Made by a program: the position numbers and the translations under genes
The notes under the pieces: model-generated
Seen by the model: only the letters and a program-made list of their open reading frames with translations
Told to the model about the DNA's origin: nothing
Database searches by the model: none
Source of the DNA: Luteimonas salinisoli
GTDB lineage: Bacteria; Pseudomonadota; Gammaproteobacteria; Xanthomonadales; Xanthomonadaceae
Reading direction: 5' to 3'
DNA length: 64,000 bases
Assembly (NCBI RefSeq): GCF_013425525.1
Contig: NZ_JACCKA010000029.1
Location: 1-64,000, forward strand
Shown: piece after piece, positions 41,816-53,391 of the stretch
How positions within the stretch are numbered: position 1 is the stretch's first letter
How the letters are laid out: each line of letters opens with the position of its first letter

Positions 41816-42292
41816 TCAGGCGGCCATGCCCCCCGGCGGCAGACGCGGGTCCAGCCGGTCGCCGCTGCGGATCGCGCGCAGCGCGCGCACCAGGTCGCGG
41901 TAGCTCGCCGCGAGCTGCTCGAACAGCGCCGCGTAGGCGGCGCGGCTGCACTCGGCCACGCCCTGGTAGGCGCCGCGGCCGAGTTCGACGAAATAGTCCA
42001 CGTTCACCCGGCGCCGCTCCGCCAGCGCGGGATACAGCCCGGCGATCAGCAGGCAGCGGTCGCCGACGTCGCGCAGCGCGTCGGCGCGCAGGCTGCCCAG
42101 CTGCGCCTGGGCGTGCAGCCATTCGAGCGCGTGGGTGCGCGCCAGCAGGTGCGCATCGCGCTGGTGGCGCAACAGCACGAACACCAGATAGCTCTCGCGC
42201 GCCTCTTCGAACACCTGGCCGCTGCGTTCGCAGCCCTCGCGCACCAGCGCCTGGTACAGCTCGGCCGCGGCCCCTTGCCTGATCGTCGCCAT
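41816..42292 (-). CDS. Conserved hypothetical helical protein
   Basis: 158 residues, mostly alpha-helical and charged, with no membrane segment or signal peptide. It has segments ARTHALEWLHAQAQLGSL, DVGDRCLLIAGLYPALAERR and YFVELGRGAYQGVAECS, which I recognise as a conserved proteobacterial hypothetical protein but cannot assign to a function. ATG 42292 has GGAGGGGAGG just upstream. It is upstream of dinB's 3' end and reads the same way but is separated by 110 bases. Confidence 0.75.
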   Translation of the reverse strand: MATIRQGAAAELYQALVREGCERSGQVFEEARESYLVFVLLRHQRDAHLLARTHALEWLHAQAQLGSLRADALRDVGDRCLLIAGLYPALAERRRVNVDYFVELGRGAYQGVAECSRAAYAALFEQLAASYRDLVRALRAIRSGDRLDPRLPPGGMAA

Positions 42293-42402
42293 GTCGCCTC
42301 CCCTCCGCCATCGACGACCAGAACATACCGCGCTCCGCACCAGAAACCTTGTCACTCCGGCGCCGCGACTGCCAAAAGCCGGCCGGGCCGCCCGCGACGC
42401 GT

Positions 42403-43985
<1,583 letters not shown>

Positions 43986-43994
43986 TCGCCTTTC

Positions 43995-44209
43995 GCAGGA
44001 GCGGGCCATGCCCGCGAAGGCCGGCGCGATCGGCCACCCCGCGATCGCCGCGCTCCGGACCACGCGGGCGTTCGCGACCGTGGTCGCGCCTAGCAGGCGA
44101 CCGCCCTTCGTAGGAGCGGGCCATGCCCGCGAAGGCCGGCGCGGCCGGCGACCCCGCGATCGCCGCGATCCGGACCACGCGGGCTTTCGCGACCATGGGT
44201 CGCTCCTGC
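43995..44209. repeat. Tandem pair of REP-type elements, about 115-bp period
   Basis: Two units (43995-about 44098 and 44110-44209) each carry GGAGCGGGCCATGCCCGCGA at the left and a ...GACC-TGGGTCGCTCCTGC-type arm at the right, with nearly identical interiors (CCGCGATCGCCGCG, GGACCACGCGGGC). It is the largest REP cluster in the window. Confidence 0.8.
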
Positions 44210-44233
44210 AGAGAGCGGTCTCGCCCCCTGGCG

Positions 44234-46927
44234 TCAGCTGCCGGCGACCGGCAGCACCACGTTGACCAGGGTGGCGTCTTCCGGATCGGCTTCGATGCGG
44301 AAGCCCAGCTGCCGGCACATCTCGATCATGGTGCTGTTCTCGCGCAGCACCTGGCCCTCGACCACCCGCAGCTCCAGCCAGTGCGCGTACTCGATCATGA
44401 TCCGCATCAGCCGCCAGCCGATGCCCTGGCCCTTGAGGTCGGAACGCACCAAGATGCCGTACTCGCCGCGGTCGTAGTCGGCATCGGCCACCAGCCGCAC
44501 CGCGCCGAGCATCTCGCCGCTGCCCGGATCGATCATCGCCAGGGCGATGGCGCGGGCATAGTCGAGCTGGGTCAGCCTGGCGATGAACTCGTGGCTGAAG
44601 TGCCGCACCGCGTTGAAGAAACGCAGGCGCAGGTCCTCGCTGCTGACGTGCTCGAAGAAGCGGCGGAACATCGCGTCGTCCTCGGGTCGCACCGGGCGCA
44701 CCAAGGCGCGCTTGCCGTCGGCCAGCGTCAGCTCGCGCTCCCACTCGCTGGGATACGGCCGCACCGCGAAGCGCGGATGGCCCGGTCCCTTGTGCAGCGG
44801 CTGCGAGGGCGCGATGCGCACCCGTGCGTCCACCGCGATCACCCCGTCGCGGTCGGCCAGCAGCGGGTTGATGTCGAGCTCGCGCAGCGCCGGGATGTCG
44901 GCGGCCAGCTGCGCCAGCTTCACCAGCACCAGCGCCACCGCGCGCTCGTCCGCGGCCGGCACGTCGCGGTAGGCCTTGAGGATGCGCGAGACGCGGGTGC
45001 GGCCGATCAGCTCGTGCGCCAGGCGCAGGTCCAGCGGCGGCAGCGCCAGCGCCTTGTCGTCGATCAGCTCGACCGCGGTGCCGCCGCGACCGAACACGAC
45101 CACCGGGCCGAAGGCGGGATCGTCGGCGATTCCCAGAATCAGCTCCCGCGCCTTCGGCCGGCGAATCATCGGCTGTACGATGAGCCCGTCGATGCGCGCG
45201 CCGGGCCTGGCCTCGCGCGCGCGCTGCAGAATCGAATCCGCCGCCTCGCGCACGTCGCGTTCGCCGACCAGGTTCAGGCGCACGCCGTCGACGTCCGACT
45301 TGTGCACGATGTCGGGCGAAAGCACCTTCACCGCGACCGCCTGGCCAGCCTCCAGCAGCGGCGCAGCGGCCGCTACCGCCTCGTCGGGCCCGGCCGCCAC
45401 CTGCAGCGGCGTGAAGGGGATCGCGTACGCCTCGAGCAGGCGCGCGACCTCGGCCGGGCCCAGCCACTCCCGGCCGGCCGCCATCGCGCCGGCCACCACC
45501 TCGCGCGCGCCGGCAGCATCGACCGCGAAATCCTCCGGCAGGCTCGGCGGCGTCTCCATCAACGCCAGTTGCGCCTCGCGGTGCCGCACCAGGTACATGA
45601 AGCCGCGCACCGCGTCGGCCTCCGTGGCGTAGGTAGGCACGCCGGCGGCGTCCAGCACGTCCAGCGCCGCCGGCTCGCCGCCCAGCCAGACCCCGAGCAC
45701 CGGCTTTCCCGACGCCGCCGGCGGGCGTCGGGCCAGGCTGGCGGCCACCGCGCGCGCCGCCTCGCCGGAGGACGACAGTGCGGTGGGCGCGTTGACCAGC
45801 AGCAGCGCGTCGTTGTCCGGATCGGCCAGCAGCGCGTCGATCGCCGCAGAGTAGCGCGCGCCGTCGGCATCGCCGGTGATGTCGACGGGGTTGCCGTGCG
45901 ACCAGGTGGCCGGCAGCGCCGCCTGCAACCGCTCCATGGTCGCGCCCGACAGCGTGGCGGGAGTGCCTTCCAGGTCGAGCAGGCGGTCGAGCGCGAGCGC
46001 GCCGACACCGCCGCCGTTGCCGAGGATGGCCAGGCGGCGGCCGGGCGTGGCGCGCAGATGGCGCAGGGTCTCGGCGGCGGCGAACAGCTCTTCCAGCGAT
46101 TGCACCCGAAGCAGGCCCGCGCGCCGGAAGGCCGCGCCATAGACCGCATCGGGCGCCGCCAGCGCGGCGACGTGGGTCGCGGGATCGAGCGCTCGGGCAT
46201 GGCGTCCGGCCTTCACCACCACCACCGGCTTGGCGCGCGCTGCGGCCCGCGCGGCCGACATGAACTTGCGCGCATCGCCGATCGCCTCGACGTAGAGCAG
46301 GATCGCGCGGGTGCCGCGGTCGAACGCGAAGTAGTCCAGCAGGTCGCCGAAGTCGACGTCGAGCCCGTCGCCGAGTGTCGCCACCGCCGAAAACCCGACC
46401 GAGCGCGCGCGCGCCCACTCCACCATCCCGGCGGCGATCGCCCCGGACTGCGACAACAGCGCAAGGTCCCCAGGGGCGGCCGCATGCGCGGCGACGCTGG
46501 CATTGAGCCGCAGGTGCGGCGCCATCACCCCCATGCAGTTCGGGCCGACGATGCGCAGGCCCGCAGGCCGCGCCACCGCCTGCAGCTGTGCGGCGAACGA
46601 ACCGGGCCCGTCGCCCAGTCCGGCGCTGACGACGATCGCCGCGCGCGTCCCGGCCGCCGCCGCCTCGGCGGCGATGCGGGGCACCAGGCGGGCCGGCGCG
46701 GTGATCACCGCCAGCTCCGGCGCCCAGCCCAGATCGGCGATCCGTGCCACCGAGGGCATGCCGTCGACGCTGCGGTGACGCGGGTTGACCAGGCCCAGCC
46801 GGCCGTCGAATCCGGCCTGCCGCAGGTTGCGCAGAACGACGCGGCCGACCGATCGCTCGCGCGGGCTGGCGCCGATCACCACGATCGAGGCGGCCCTGAA
46901 GACGGAGCCGAGTCCGTAGGTGCTCAT
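44234..46927 (-). CDS. Protein lysine acetyltransferase, Pat/PatZ type (ADP-forming acyl-CoA synthetase-like fused to GNAT)
   Basis: 897 residues. An N-terminal CoA-binding Rossmann domain (VVIGASPRERSVGRVV), a succinyl-CoA-ligase-like domain (VGPNCMGVMAP, SQSGAIAAG), an ATP-grasp domain (about 510-700) and a C-terminal GNAT domain (about 730-890, SDLKGQGIGWRLM) are in the order seen in E. coli PatZ/YfiQ. It likely acetylates and inactivates acetyl-CoA synthetase and other targets. ATG 46927 is preferred to an upstream ATG at 46969 as it starts with MSTYGLGSVFRAASIVVIG, typical for the family. Confidence 0.9.
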   Translation of the reverse strand: MSTYGLGSVFRAASIVVIGASPRERSVGRVVLRNLRQAGFDGRLGLVNPRHRSVDGMPSVARIADLGWAPELAVITAPARLVPRIAAEAAAAGTRAAIVVSAGLGDGPGSFAAQLQAVARPAGLRIVGPNCMGVMAPHLRLNASVAAHAAAPGDLALLSQSGAIAAGMVEWARARSVGFSAVATLGDGLDVDFGDLLDYFAFDRGTRAILLYVEAIGDARKFMSAARAAARAKPVVVVKAGRHARALDPATHVAALAAPDAVYGAAFRRAGLLRVQSLEELFAAAETLRHLRATPGRRLAILGNGGGVGALALDRLLDLEGTPATLSGATMERLQAALPATWSHGNPVDITGDADGARYSAAIDALLADPDNDALLLVNAPTALSSSGEAARAVAASLARRPPAASGKPVLGVWLGGEPAALDVLDAAGVPTYATEADAVRGFMYLVRHREAQLALMETPPSLPEDFAVDAAGAREVVAGAMAAGREWLGPAEVARLLEAYAIPFTPLQVAAGPDEAVAAAAPLLEAGQAVAVKVLSPDIVHKSDVDGVRLNLVGERDVREAADSILQRAREARPGARIDGLIVQPMIRRPKARELILGIADDPAFGPVVVFGRGGTAVELIDDKALALPPLDLRLAHELIGRTRVSRILKAYRDVPAADERAVALVLVKLAQLAADIPALRELDINPLLADRDGVIAVDARVRIAPSQPLHKGPGHPRFAVRPYPSEWERELTLADGKRALVRPVRPEDDAMFRRFFEHVSSEDLRLRFFNAVRHFSHEFIARLTQLDYARAIALAMIDPGSGEMLGAVRLVADADYDRGEYGILVRSDLKGQGIGWRLMRIMIEYAHWLELRVVEGQVLRENSTMIEMCRQLGFRIEADPEDATLVNVVLPVAGS

Positions 46928-47129
46928 CGACGCGCAGTGTCGGTAGCGGTTGTCATGGCGCCAAACCATACACCGCCGGCCGTGTCACGCGCAGGCGTGC
47001 CGGCGCGCGACGCCGCCGCGCATCGGCGCGCCTGGCACGCCAGTCGCGCTCCGAAACATCAACCACGGGCTATCGACGTGCGATCCGAGGACTACGGACT
47101 TCGATCGGGCGCGGCCAGACTGGACCGTC

Positions 47130-47984
47130 ATGCGCGCTGAAGAACACCGTCCCCTCGGTCCTGCGACTGGCTTCGCGACCGAATCGGCTTGCCTGGCGAG
47201 TACCCTTCGGCGAATGCGCGCATCCGCGGCGATTTCGCAGCTCGAACTCTCGCTGCGGCTTGGCGTGTCGCAGCGCCACGTCAGCTTCGTCGAGCTAGGG
47301 CGGGCTCTGCCGAGTCGTGGATTGATTCTCCGTTGGGCCGACGCAACCGGCGCGACGCCCGATGAGCGAAACGCGGCATTGCTGGGCGGGGGTTACTCGC
47401 CTGCGTTCTTCGCGTTCGGTGCCGAGCACGAGCGCGGCTCGCCCGCGTTCAAGGCATTGTCCGACATGCTCGCCGCGCATGAGCCCAACCCAGGGATCAT
47501 TTTCGACTCCGACTGGATGATATCCGCCATGAACGCTAGCGGGCATTGGCTCTGCACGCTGGGAATGCCGGACTTCCTCGCCAGCATGGATGGGCCGCCC
47601 GGCGAGATGGACATGATCGCCGCCGTGTCTCACCCTGGCGGGCTTCTCGCCAAGGTCCGCAATGCGGCCGAGGCAGGATTCGCTCTGCTGCGCCAGCTGC
47701 GTACCGAGCAGTTGACCAGGCCCACGCTGGGGCCGCGCGTGGATCGCATGGAGAGATCGCTCAGGGAACGATTCGGCGAAGACGAAGATCAGCGACGCCG
47801 CGCAGCGGGCGATCCGCATCTTCAACTCGTCATCGACACGGAACTGGGCACGCTGGCCTTCCTGCTGGTTCAGACCGTCTTCGGCCTGCCGCAGAACGTC
47901 ACTCAGGCGTCACTCCGGACCGAATTGTGGTTTCCCATCGATGCGGAGACCAAGCGCATCATGGAGACACGCGGCTGCGGATGA
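47130..47984 (+). CDS. XRE-type helix-turn-helix regulator with MmyB-like ligand domain
   Basis: 284 residues: N-terminal HTH (about 28-75: ISQLELSLRLGVSQRHVSFV), then a PAS-like MmyB domain (about 105-270) with NPGIIFDSDWMISAMNASGH and a RTELWFPIDAET end. Family members are usually autoregulators controlling a neighbouring oxidoreductase; none is adjacent. ATG 47130 is the most likely start (CAGACT-like -10 8 bases before). Many codons end in A or T (gaa, cgt, act, agt, cta), unlike the core genes, suggesting acquired DNA. Confidence 0.85.
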   Translation: MRAEEHRPLGPATGFATESACLASTLRRMRASAAISQLELSLRLGVSQRHVSFVELGRALPSRGLILRWADATGATPDERNAALLGGGYSPAFFAFGAEHERGSPAFKALSDMLAAHEPNPGIIFDSDWMISAMNASGHWLCTLGMPDFLASMDGPPGEMDMIAAVSHPGGLLAKVRNAAEAGFALLRQLRTEQLTRPTLGPRVDRMERSLRERFGEDEDQRRRAAGDPHLQLVIDTELGTLAFLLVQTVFGLPQNVTQASLRTELWFPIDAETKRIMETRGCG

Positions 47985-48211
47985 TGATCGGTTCCGGTGG
48001 AGTCCGCGATCGCCTGGCCCTTCCGGGCCCTCGGCATCGGACGAGCCGCAGCGAGGTCGAACAGGAAATCTGAACGCGTGCGAGCGGACGCTGACTTCTG
48101 GAGAGCGCCTGGACCTGTTCCTGCCCAATGGGGATCGCCTGTCCACCCGTTCTGGCCGCATGCGACCACTCCCCGGGACGAATCGCGCCGGCGAGCGGGT
48201 TTGGGCCGGAT
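47985..48211. other. Convergent intergenic region, nothing recognised
   Basis: 227 bases between the XRE gene and the DUF885 gene with no coding pattern, no clear terminator and no repeat. Confidence 0.4.
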
Positions 48212-49960
48212 CTACCGGCTCGTGCCACGACCCGCGTCTTCGACCCCGGCGCGCTCGCGGGTCTTGGCGGCGATCCATCCATCGACCATCCGCTGCAGCG
48301 CGGACAGGGGGACCGGCCCCTTGTCCAGCAGCAGCGAATGGAACTGGACCAGACTGAACCGGCTGCCGAGCGCGGCCTCCGCCTTCTCCCGCAGTGCGCG
48401 GAACTGCAGCCCGCCCGCGTCGTATGCGGTCAGCTGCCCCGGAAGAATCGCCATCCGGTCGATCAGGTCGTCGGTCTGGGCGGGCGTGAAGCGACCGGTC
48501 TCGAGCAGGTAGTGGTAAGTCTGGTCGCGGGTCCAACCCTTGGTGTGGAGTCCGGGATCCGCGACCATGCCGCGGGCAGGCCATAGCCGACGCTGGATCC
48601 TGGAAAGCTCGCTGGAGTAGAGACCGAGCTCTTCCGCGAGGGCTTCCGCATAGCGTCCCCAGCCTTCGGTATAGGCCGAATTGCCAGCAAGCCTGGAGAT
48701 CGGATGACTCTGGGCATCGGCTACCAGGCCTTGCTGAAGATGGTGGCCCGGAAAGGCCTCGTGAAAGGCGAGTATTTCGATGTCCGACCGCCTCTGCTGC
48801 TCCCAATCGTCGGTCTGCAGCATGAAGCGCGCGGGCCGGCCGGCATCCCCGCCGGGTTCGTAGTGCGAGCTGACGCCGCTCCCGCGCAGATGCGGGGGAT
48901 AGAGCGTGACCTCCAGCCTCTGGCGCGGCAACGCGACGAAAATCTCCTTGCTCGCCTGACGGCCCTTCTCGACGAGCTCTTTCGTCAGGCCGAAGATCTC
49001 CTCTTCCGAGGCAAAGCCGTTGGCCGGGTGTTCGCGGATCGACCGCATCAGCTCCGGGAGGTCGAGATCCCGCCTCGGCTTTCCCGTCATCGCCGCGATC
49101 TCGGCGAGGTTGCGGGCGACCGTCGAGGCGCCGAGACGCATGATCGCCTCCGGCGAATCCTGGAGCGTCGTGTAGTAGCGCAGCGACGCGGCGTAGCATG
49201 CTTCCCCCGAGGGATGCTCCGAGATGCCCAGCCCAGCCCGGGCGCCGGACAGATACTCGTCTTTCAGAAAGCGGGAGTAGCGCCGCAACGCCGGATCGAC
49301 CACCTCCCCGATGATCTCCTGAAACGCGCTGGCGAACGCAGGATCCGTCGCGCGCGCCGCCGGCGAATCGACAGGGGAAGTCGCGCCCTCCCCCGTCATG
49401 CTCTCCAGTTGGGCCAGGACCCTGACCACCACGGGACGAGGCGCGGAGTAGCCGGCGCTCAGCCCGGTCCGCAGGTTCTCGATCTCGGCATCCACCCACG
49501 CGCCGAGCGAGCCCCAGCGCTGGAGGGCCTGCGACCGCTGCTCTGGAGTGTCCACGGGCTGCCTCGCCGCGATGATCGGCAGGATCCTGTGCCACCCGAA
49601 CATGTGGTCGACCGCCCAGAGCTCGCGACGGCAGACACGCAGTCCATGCTCGGCCTGGAGATACTCCTCGGTCACCGCGAAGGTGACCGCGTCGCGCTCC
49701 GGTAGCGACGACGGGTCGATCGCGGCAAGCTCGGTCCGAAGCTCGTCGTATCGGTCCCGTGCGCCGGCGAGTTCATCCGGCGTGCGGGCGCCGAAGCTGT
49801 CGTGCCTGGGCAAGGGCAGCCCGTGCAGATAGGCCGCAACCGGCTCCAGGGAGAGCTGGACCTCGACCACCTGGGTCGCGATCGCGTCCACCGACCGCGG
49901 ATGGGGCGGCGGCTCGGCTGGCGAGGAAACCGACAACAACAGCATGGCCATCGTCAGCAT
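48212..49960 (-). CDS. DUF885 family secreted protein, zinc-peptidase-like
   Basis: 582 residues with a signal peptide (about 1-18, MLTMAMLLLSVSSPA). The DUF885 fold is mostly helical and contains a HEAFPGH zinc-type motif near residue 400 with a downstream Glu in TEGWGRYAEAL, which together resemble a gluzincin-like active site. Family members are thought to be peptidases, unproven. GAGGAG lies upstream of ATG 49960. Codon use is mixed. A single gene in the accessory block. Confidence 0.85.
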   Translation of the reverse strand: MLTMAMLLLSVSSPAEPPPHPRSVDAIATQVVEVQLSLEPVAAYLHGLPLPRHDSFGARTPDELAGARDRYDELRTELAAIDPSSLPERDAVTFAVTEEYLQAEHGLRVCRRELWAVDHMFGWHRILPIIAARQPVDTPEQRSQALQRWGSLGAWVDAEIENLRTGLSAGYSAPRPVVVRVLAQLESMTGEGATSPVDSPAARATDPAFASAFQEIIGEVVDPALRRYSRFLKDEYLSGARAGLGISEHPSGEACYAASLRYYTTLQDSPEAIMRLGASTVARNLAEIAAMTGKPRRDLDLPELMRSIREHPANGFASEEEIFGLTKELVEKGRQASKEIFVALPRQRLEVTLYPPHLRGSGVSSHYEPGGDAGRPARFMLQTDDWEQQRRSDIEILAFHEAFPGHHLQQGLVADAQSHPISRLAGNSAYTEGWGRYAEALAEELGLYSSELSRIQRRLWPARGMVADPGLHTKGWTRDQTYHYLLETGRFTPAQTDDLIDRMAILPGQLTAYDAGGLQFRALREKAEAALGSRFSLVQFHSLLLDKGPVPLSALQRMVDGWIAAKTRERAGVEDAGRGTSR

Positions 49961-50098
49961 TCGATTTCTCCTCGGATCATCGAGCCGAAAACGGGGCGAA
50001 GGCCTCGGCCGCGGCTGCCGATGGCCCGTGGCGTGGGCGTTGAGCCTGCCGATACGCCGCCGGGCGCAGCCGTAGCGCACCGGCGGGTCACAGGGGTC

Positions 50099-50695
50099 TC
50101 AGCGGAGCAGGCGGTAGACGACATGGGTCACCAACGCGGCGGCCCGCGCGGAAACCTGCTGCAGCCGAAGGGGCGGCACCCCATCGAAGATGCGCGTCCC
50201 GCTCCCGAGCGTGAATGGCGCGATGTGCAGACGCAGCTCATCGATCAGCCCAGCAGCCAGGTACTGGTTCACGGTGGTTGCGCCGCCGGCGATCGCCACG
50301 TCCCCCTCGCCTGCCGCGGCCCGGGCCATTCTCAGCGCGGCCTCGATGCCCTCGGTGACGAAATGAAAGGTAGTTCCTCCCTCCATCGGCTCGGGTTCGC
50401 GCGCATGGTGCGTAAGCACGAACACCGGCGCGTGATAGGGCGGATCGGGTCCCCACCAGCCCTTCCACTCATCGTTCCACGCGCCCCGGACCGGCCCGAA
50501 CATGTTGCGGCCCATGACGAACGCCCTGGGTGCGGCAATCTGATCGAGCTCCGCCCTGTTCTCTTCAGGCGTCTCGAACATCCATGCGTGAAGCATGCTG
50601 GTGTCGCCGGCGCCAAACGGGCGCTCTTGGGTTTGGTTGAGACCGGCCGAGAAACCGTCGGCAGAGATCGAGACGTCGCATACTATTCGCGGCAC
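50099..50695 (-). CDS. Dihydrofolate reductase-fold (RibD C-terminal) oxidoreductase
   Basis: 198 residues with the RibD_C/DHFR-like pattern: MPRIVCDVSISADGFSAG at the start, MGRNMFGPVRGAW in the middle and VAIAGGATTVNQYLAAGLID late, the latter forming the NADPH pocket. Substrate unknown; members are common in soil bacteria as stand-alone reductases. Its stop lies 138 bases from the DUF885 start on the same strand. Confidence 0.88.
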   Translation of the reverse strand: MPRIVCDVSISADGFSAGLNQTQERPFGAGDTSMLHAWMFETPEENRAELDQIAAPRAFVMGRNMFGPVRGAWNDEWKGWWGPDPPYHAPVFVLTHHAREPEPMEGGTTFHFVTEGIEAALRMARAAAGEGDVAIAGGATTVNQYLAAGLIDELRLHIAPFTLGSGTRIFDGVPPLRLQQVSARAAALVTHVVYRLLR

Positions 50696-50843
50696 TGTCT
50701 TCTCCCGGATGGTTCCTGCAGGCTAGATCCGCACGCGGGCAGAGTCGAATACCTGGTCGGTAGTTGCGCCGAACAGCTCGGCCCTGCTTGAAACCGTGGC
50801 TGTTCCGCGACTGTGCACAACGTCGCGAGCGCAGGCGCTTCAG

Positions 50844-51578
50844 TCAGTCCGGCGACCGTGCAATGGCGCCGCGGAATCGCGGGTCGTCGTGCGCGGACTT
50901 GATCTCGACCATGACCACCCTCGCCTCGCCGGACAGGATCTCCCACCGATGCCGAAAATGATTGGTCCAGCGTACCGTGGCAGGCTCGAAGTCGAATATC
51001 CGCGTCGCTCCCCTGATGGTGACGCGGAACCGAGACTTGGCCAGGCTGACGAGCACGGACGGCGGGTGCGAGTGCGCGGCGCTGCGGGCCCCGGGGGGAG
51101 CCATGCCGTCGACGATCCTGACGTGCTCGTTCTCGAATACGAGGTGGTGCTGATCGGGGTCGACGATGATCGAGTGATCCGGCGCGAGAGGAGCGGACGG
51201 ACGCCCGGCATCCAGCTCCGCCTGCTTCAGCTCTACGACGAACAGGTGGGCGTTTCCTGCGGCCACCCGCGCGAATCGCGCGGTTGCCGGATCGCGCCAA
51301 AGGATCTGACCAGGGGCATAGTCGACCGCGGAACGATCGCCATCCGCCGAAACGGCATCCAATCGCGCCTTGGTCAGGCTGACGATGACGTGCGGCCGCG
51401 GACCATCGATCGGCACTCGCTGCCCCGGAGCCGCGAATATCTCCACAACCCGGACGTGCTCGTTCTCGAGCACCACCGGAGCCTCGAGATCTGCTGCAGA
51501 AGCGTGCGGCGCCGGCGACGCAGCAACGAGCATGATAGCGACGGTGGTTGCGAGCTTCACGAGCTTATCGGATCGCAC
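50844..51578 (-). CDS. Secreted protein with two tandem cupin-like domains
   Basis: 244 residues from GTG 51578 (ATG 51614 is an alternative). A signal peptide is followed by ASA-AD near residue 30. Two homologous domains follow: EAPVVLENEHVRVVEIFAAP ... HVIVSLTKARL and HHLVFENEHVRIVDGMAPPG ... SVLVSLAKSRF. Only the second keeps a His pair (AAHSHPPS) like a metal cupin; the first has lost it (PIDGPRPH). Function unknown; a periplasmic sensor or binding protein is possible. Confidence 0.7.
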   Translation of the reverse strand: MRSDKLVKLATTVAIMLVAASPAPHASAADLEAPVVLENEHVRVVEIFAAPGQRVPIDGPRPHVIVSLTKARLDAVSADGDRSAVDYAPGQILWRDPATARFARVAAGNAHLFVVELKQAELDAGRPSAPLAPDHSIIVDPDQHHLVFENEHVRIVDGMAPPGARSAAHSHPPSVLVSLAKSRFRVTIRGATRIFDFEPATVRWTNHFRHRWEILSGEARVVMVEIKSAHDDPRFRGAIARSPD

Positions 51579-51752
51579 TGGGAAGAGTAGTCCGCCACGA
51601 GTTGTCCCCGACATGATGCATCCGGCCGCCAGACCGCATTCTTCTCGAGGGCAAAGCATCGCTCGGAGGGGGGCTGCCGGCAACTACTACGAAGGTAGTC
51701 CGCCACAGCTGCCGCGCCCAGCGGGCGTGCCAGCCAGCCGAGCGCACCAGCC
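51579..51752. other. Gap before the glmS remnant
   Basis: No coding pattern, hairpin or repeat recognised in this stretch; the upstream alternative start of the cupin-like gene lies here. Confidence 0.3.
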
Positions 51753-52012
51753 CTATTCCACCGTCACCGACTTGGCCAGGTTGCGCGGCTTGTCGACGTC
51801 GGTGCCGCGCACCAGGGCGGTGTGGTAGGCCAGCAGCTGCACCGGGATGGTGTGGACGATCGATGTGCGCGTCGTTCTGGCCGAAGATGCGCACGCCGAC
51901 GCCGCTGACGTCGGCGGTGTCGCCCCCTCGAGGAAGATCACCCGCCGGGTCGCCTGGACGATCGCCGAGACGCGGCGCAACCGCCCGCCGTCGACCACGA
52001 CAATACCCGCCG
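51753..52012 (-). pseudogene. glmS: Mosaic remnant of a second glmS gene
   Basis: Three pieces of glmS are joined in colinear order. The 3' end with its own TAG stop (51753-51862) matches intact 54391-54500. A middle piece (about 51870-51972) matches about 55545-55644. An N-terminal scrap (about 51973-52012) matches about 56085-56128. The 3' piece is 86/88 identical to intact glmS over 51775-51862, and its last about 20 bases differ more. A one-base deletion in the middle piece (CCCC against CCCTCC) and two large internal deletions break the frame. It cannot make GlmS. Confidence 0.9.
51775..51862 (-). repeat. 88-bp direct repeat of the glmS 3' end (partner 54413-54500)
   Basis: Differs from 54413-54500 at only two bases and has the same orientation, so the acyltransferase/LytTR pair is bracketed by near-identical glmS termini. 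Confidence 0.9.
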
Positions 52013-52036
52013 ATCTGTTCTCCATTTCGCGAGCTT

Positions 52037-53236
52037 TCAGGCTCCGCCCCATTGCTTCGATTCACTCTTCGTCGAGTACGACTCTGCGGGCATCTGGCCG
52101 AGCCCAAACAACGGACGCAGCCATCGGATCCGCCGGATGAGTTCGTACGCGCCGAAGCAGGCCGCCAACGTGATGGTCGCGAGCAATGGTCCCTCCAGGG
52201 CCGGGCGAATCGCCAGGGGCTTCAGCCACTGCGACGCAATCACGATCACCGTCTGGTGGAGGATGTAGATGGGGAAGACCGCAAGGGTGAGGTATCCCAG
52301 CGCGCGGATATCTACGCTACGAAAGCGATAGGCGAAGCCGAAGATCGCCACGATCATGCTCCATTGATTGACAGCCCAGAGGATCCGTTGCGTCGTGCGC
52401 AGCCAGTCCGGCGGCGACCGCCCTTCGTTGAAACCGGCCCCGAAGAAATACCAGGCAATGAAGCCGTAGCTGAGTGCGGCCATTACCAGAGCGATCCACC
52501 GCAGCGACTGCATCGCGCTCCAGGGCGCTTCGCTGCGAGCGAGCAGCATGCCGAGCAGGAAGACTCCGAAGTACTGGGCGTGGTTGAACCAGTCGTCGAC
52601 CAGACCATGGGTCGACTCGAATCGTCCCACCAGCAGCATGCGCGCCGTAGCCAGCAAGGCTATGGGTATCGCCAGGACGCCAATGCCGGACATCGCGTGC
52701 GCGGCAAGGCGACTGGCATGGTCGAGCGCCGCCGGCGCCAGTCGGGCCAGCACCCACGCCGCCACTGTGTAGCACCACAGGTAGGCCACGAACCACAGGT
52801 GATTCCAGGTCGGCAGGCTCAGGCATCCGTCATCGTCGCAGAAGGTGCCGTCGCCCAGCAGGTACCGTCCCCAGAAGGCCAGGTATCCGTCGCGATAGCC
52901 ACCGGGATAGCGAGAATCCAGCAGCTCGTAGTACGCCTGCGGCGGCACGATCACCAGCATTCCGAATATCAGCGGGACCAGCAGCCGCCACGAACGCACA
53001 CCGAGGAAGTTGTGCGGGCGCTTGCCCAACAGGAAAGTGGTGGCCGCGCCGGAGACCAGGAACAGCAGCGAGAGCCGCCAGGGGCTGCTGAGCAGCATGA
53101 AAGGTTCGAGCGCCGGGGAAGCAGGGACACGGTTGACGTGCCAGTCCCAAGTCACGTAGTACATGCCCACGTGATACAGGACGAGCACTCCGAAAGCGCA
53201 GACGCGCACCAGGTCGAGGTCGAAGCGGCGTTCCAT
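52037..53236 (-). CDS. Acyltransferase 3 family membrane protein (OpgC/Oac-like)
   Basis: 399 residues with about ten membrane helices. It starts [25 protein letters not shown], the first helix bearing the family's conserved His, and has a conserved Arg in [15 protein letters not shown] and a [10 protein letters not shown] motif. Such proteins O-acylate extracellular sugars or glucans. It ends 24 bases from the glmS remnant and is divergent from the membrane LytTR regulator (start 53392), a common partnership in this family of bacteria, so regulation by that protein is inferred. Confidence 0.88.
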   Translation of the reverse strand: MERRFDLDLVRVCAFGVLVLYHVGMYYVTWDWHVNRVPASPALEPFMLLSSPWRLSLLFLVSGAATTFLLGKRPHNFLGVRSWRLLVPLIFGMLVIVPPQAYYELLDSRYPGGYRDGYLAFWGRYLLGDGTFCDDDGCLSLPTWNHLWFVAYLWCYTVAAWVLARLAPAALDHASRLAAHAMSGIGVLAIPIALLATARMLLVGRFESTHGLVDDWFNHAQYFGVFLLGMLLARSEAPWSAMQSLRWIALVMAALSYGFIAWYFFGAGFNEGRSPPDWLRTTQRILWAVNQWSMIVAIFGFAYRFRSVDIRALGYLTLAVFPIYILHQTVIVIASQWLKPLAIRPALEGPLLATITLAACFGAYELIRRIRWLRPLFGLGQMPAESYSTKSESKQWGGA

Positions 53237-53391
53237 GGATGGCCTGCTCTGTCGGGGAACGGCCGATACTGCGCGCTGTTGCCACGCTCCACCTGGGCCA
53301 GGGGATGATCCGACGGATTGGAGGGACGAATCGTGGACTGCAGGGACGGGCCGGGCGGGCCCGGCCTGCGCGGGCGTGTAGAGTGCGCGCC

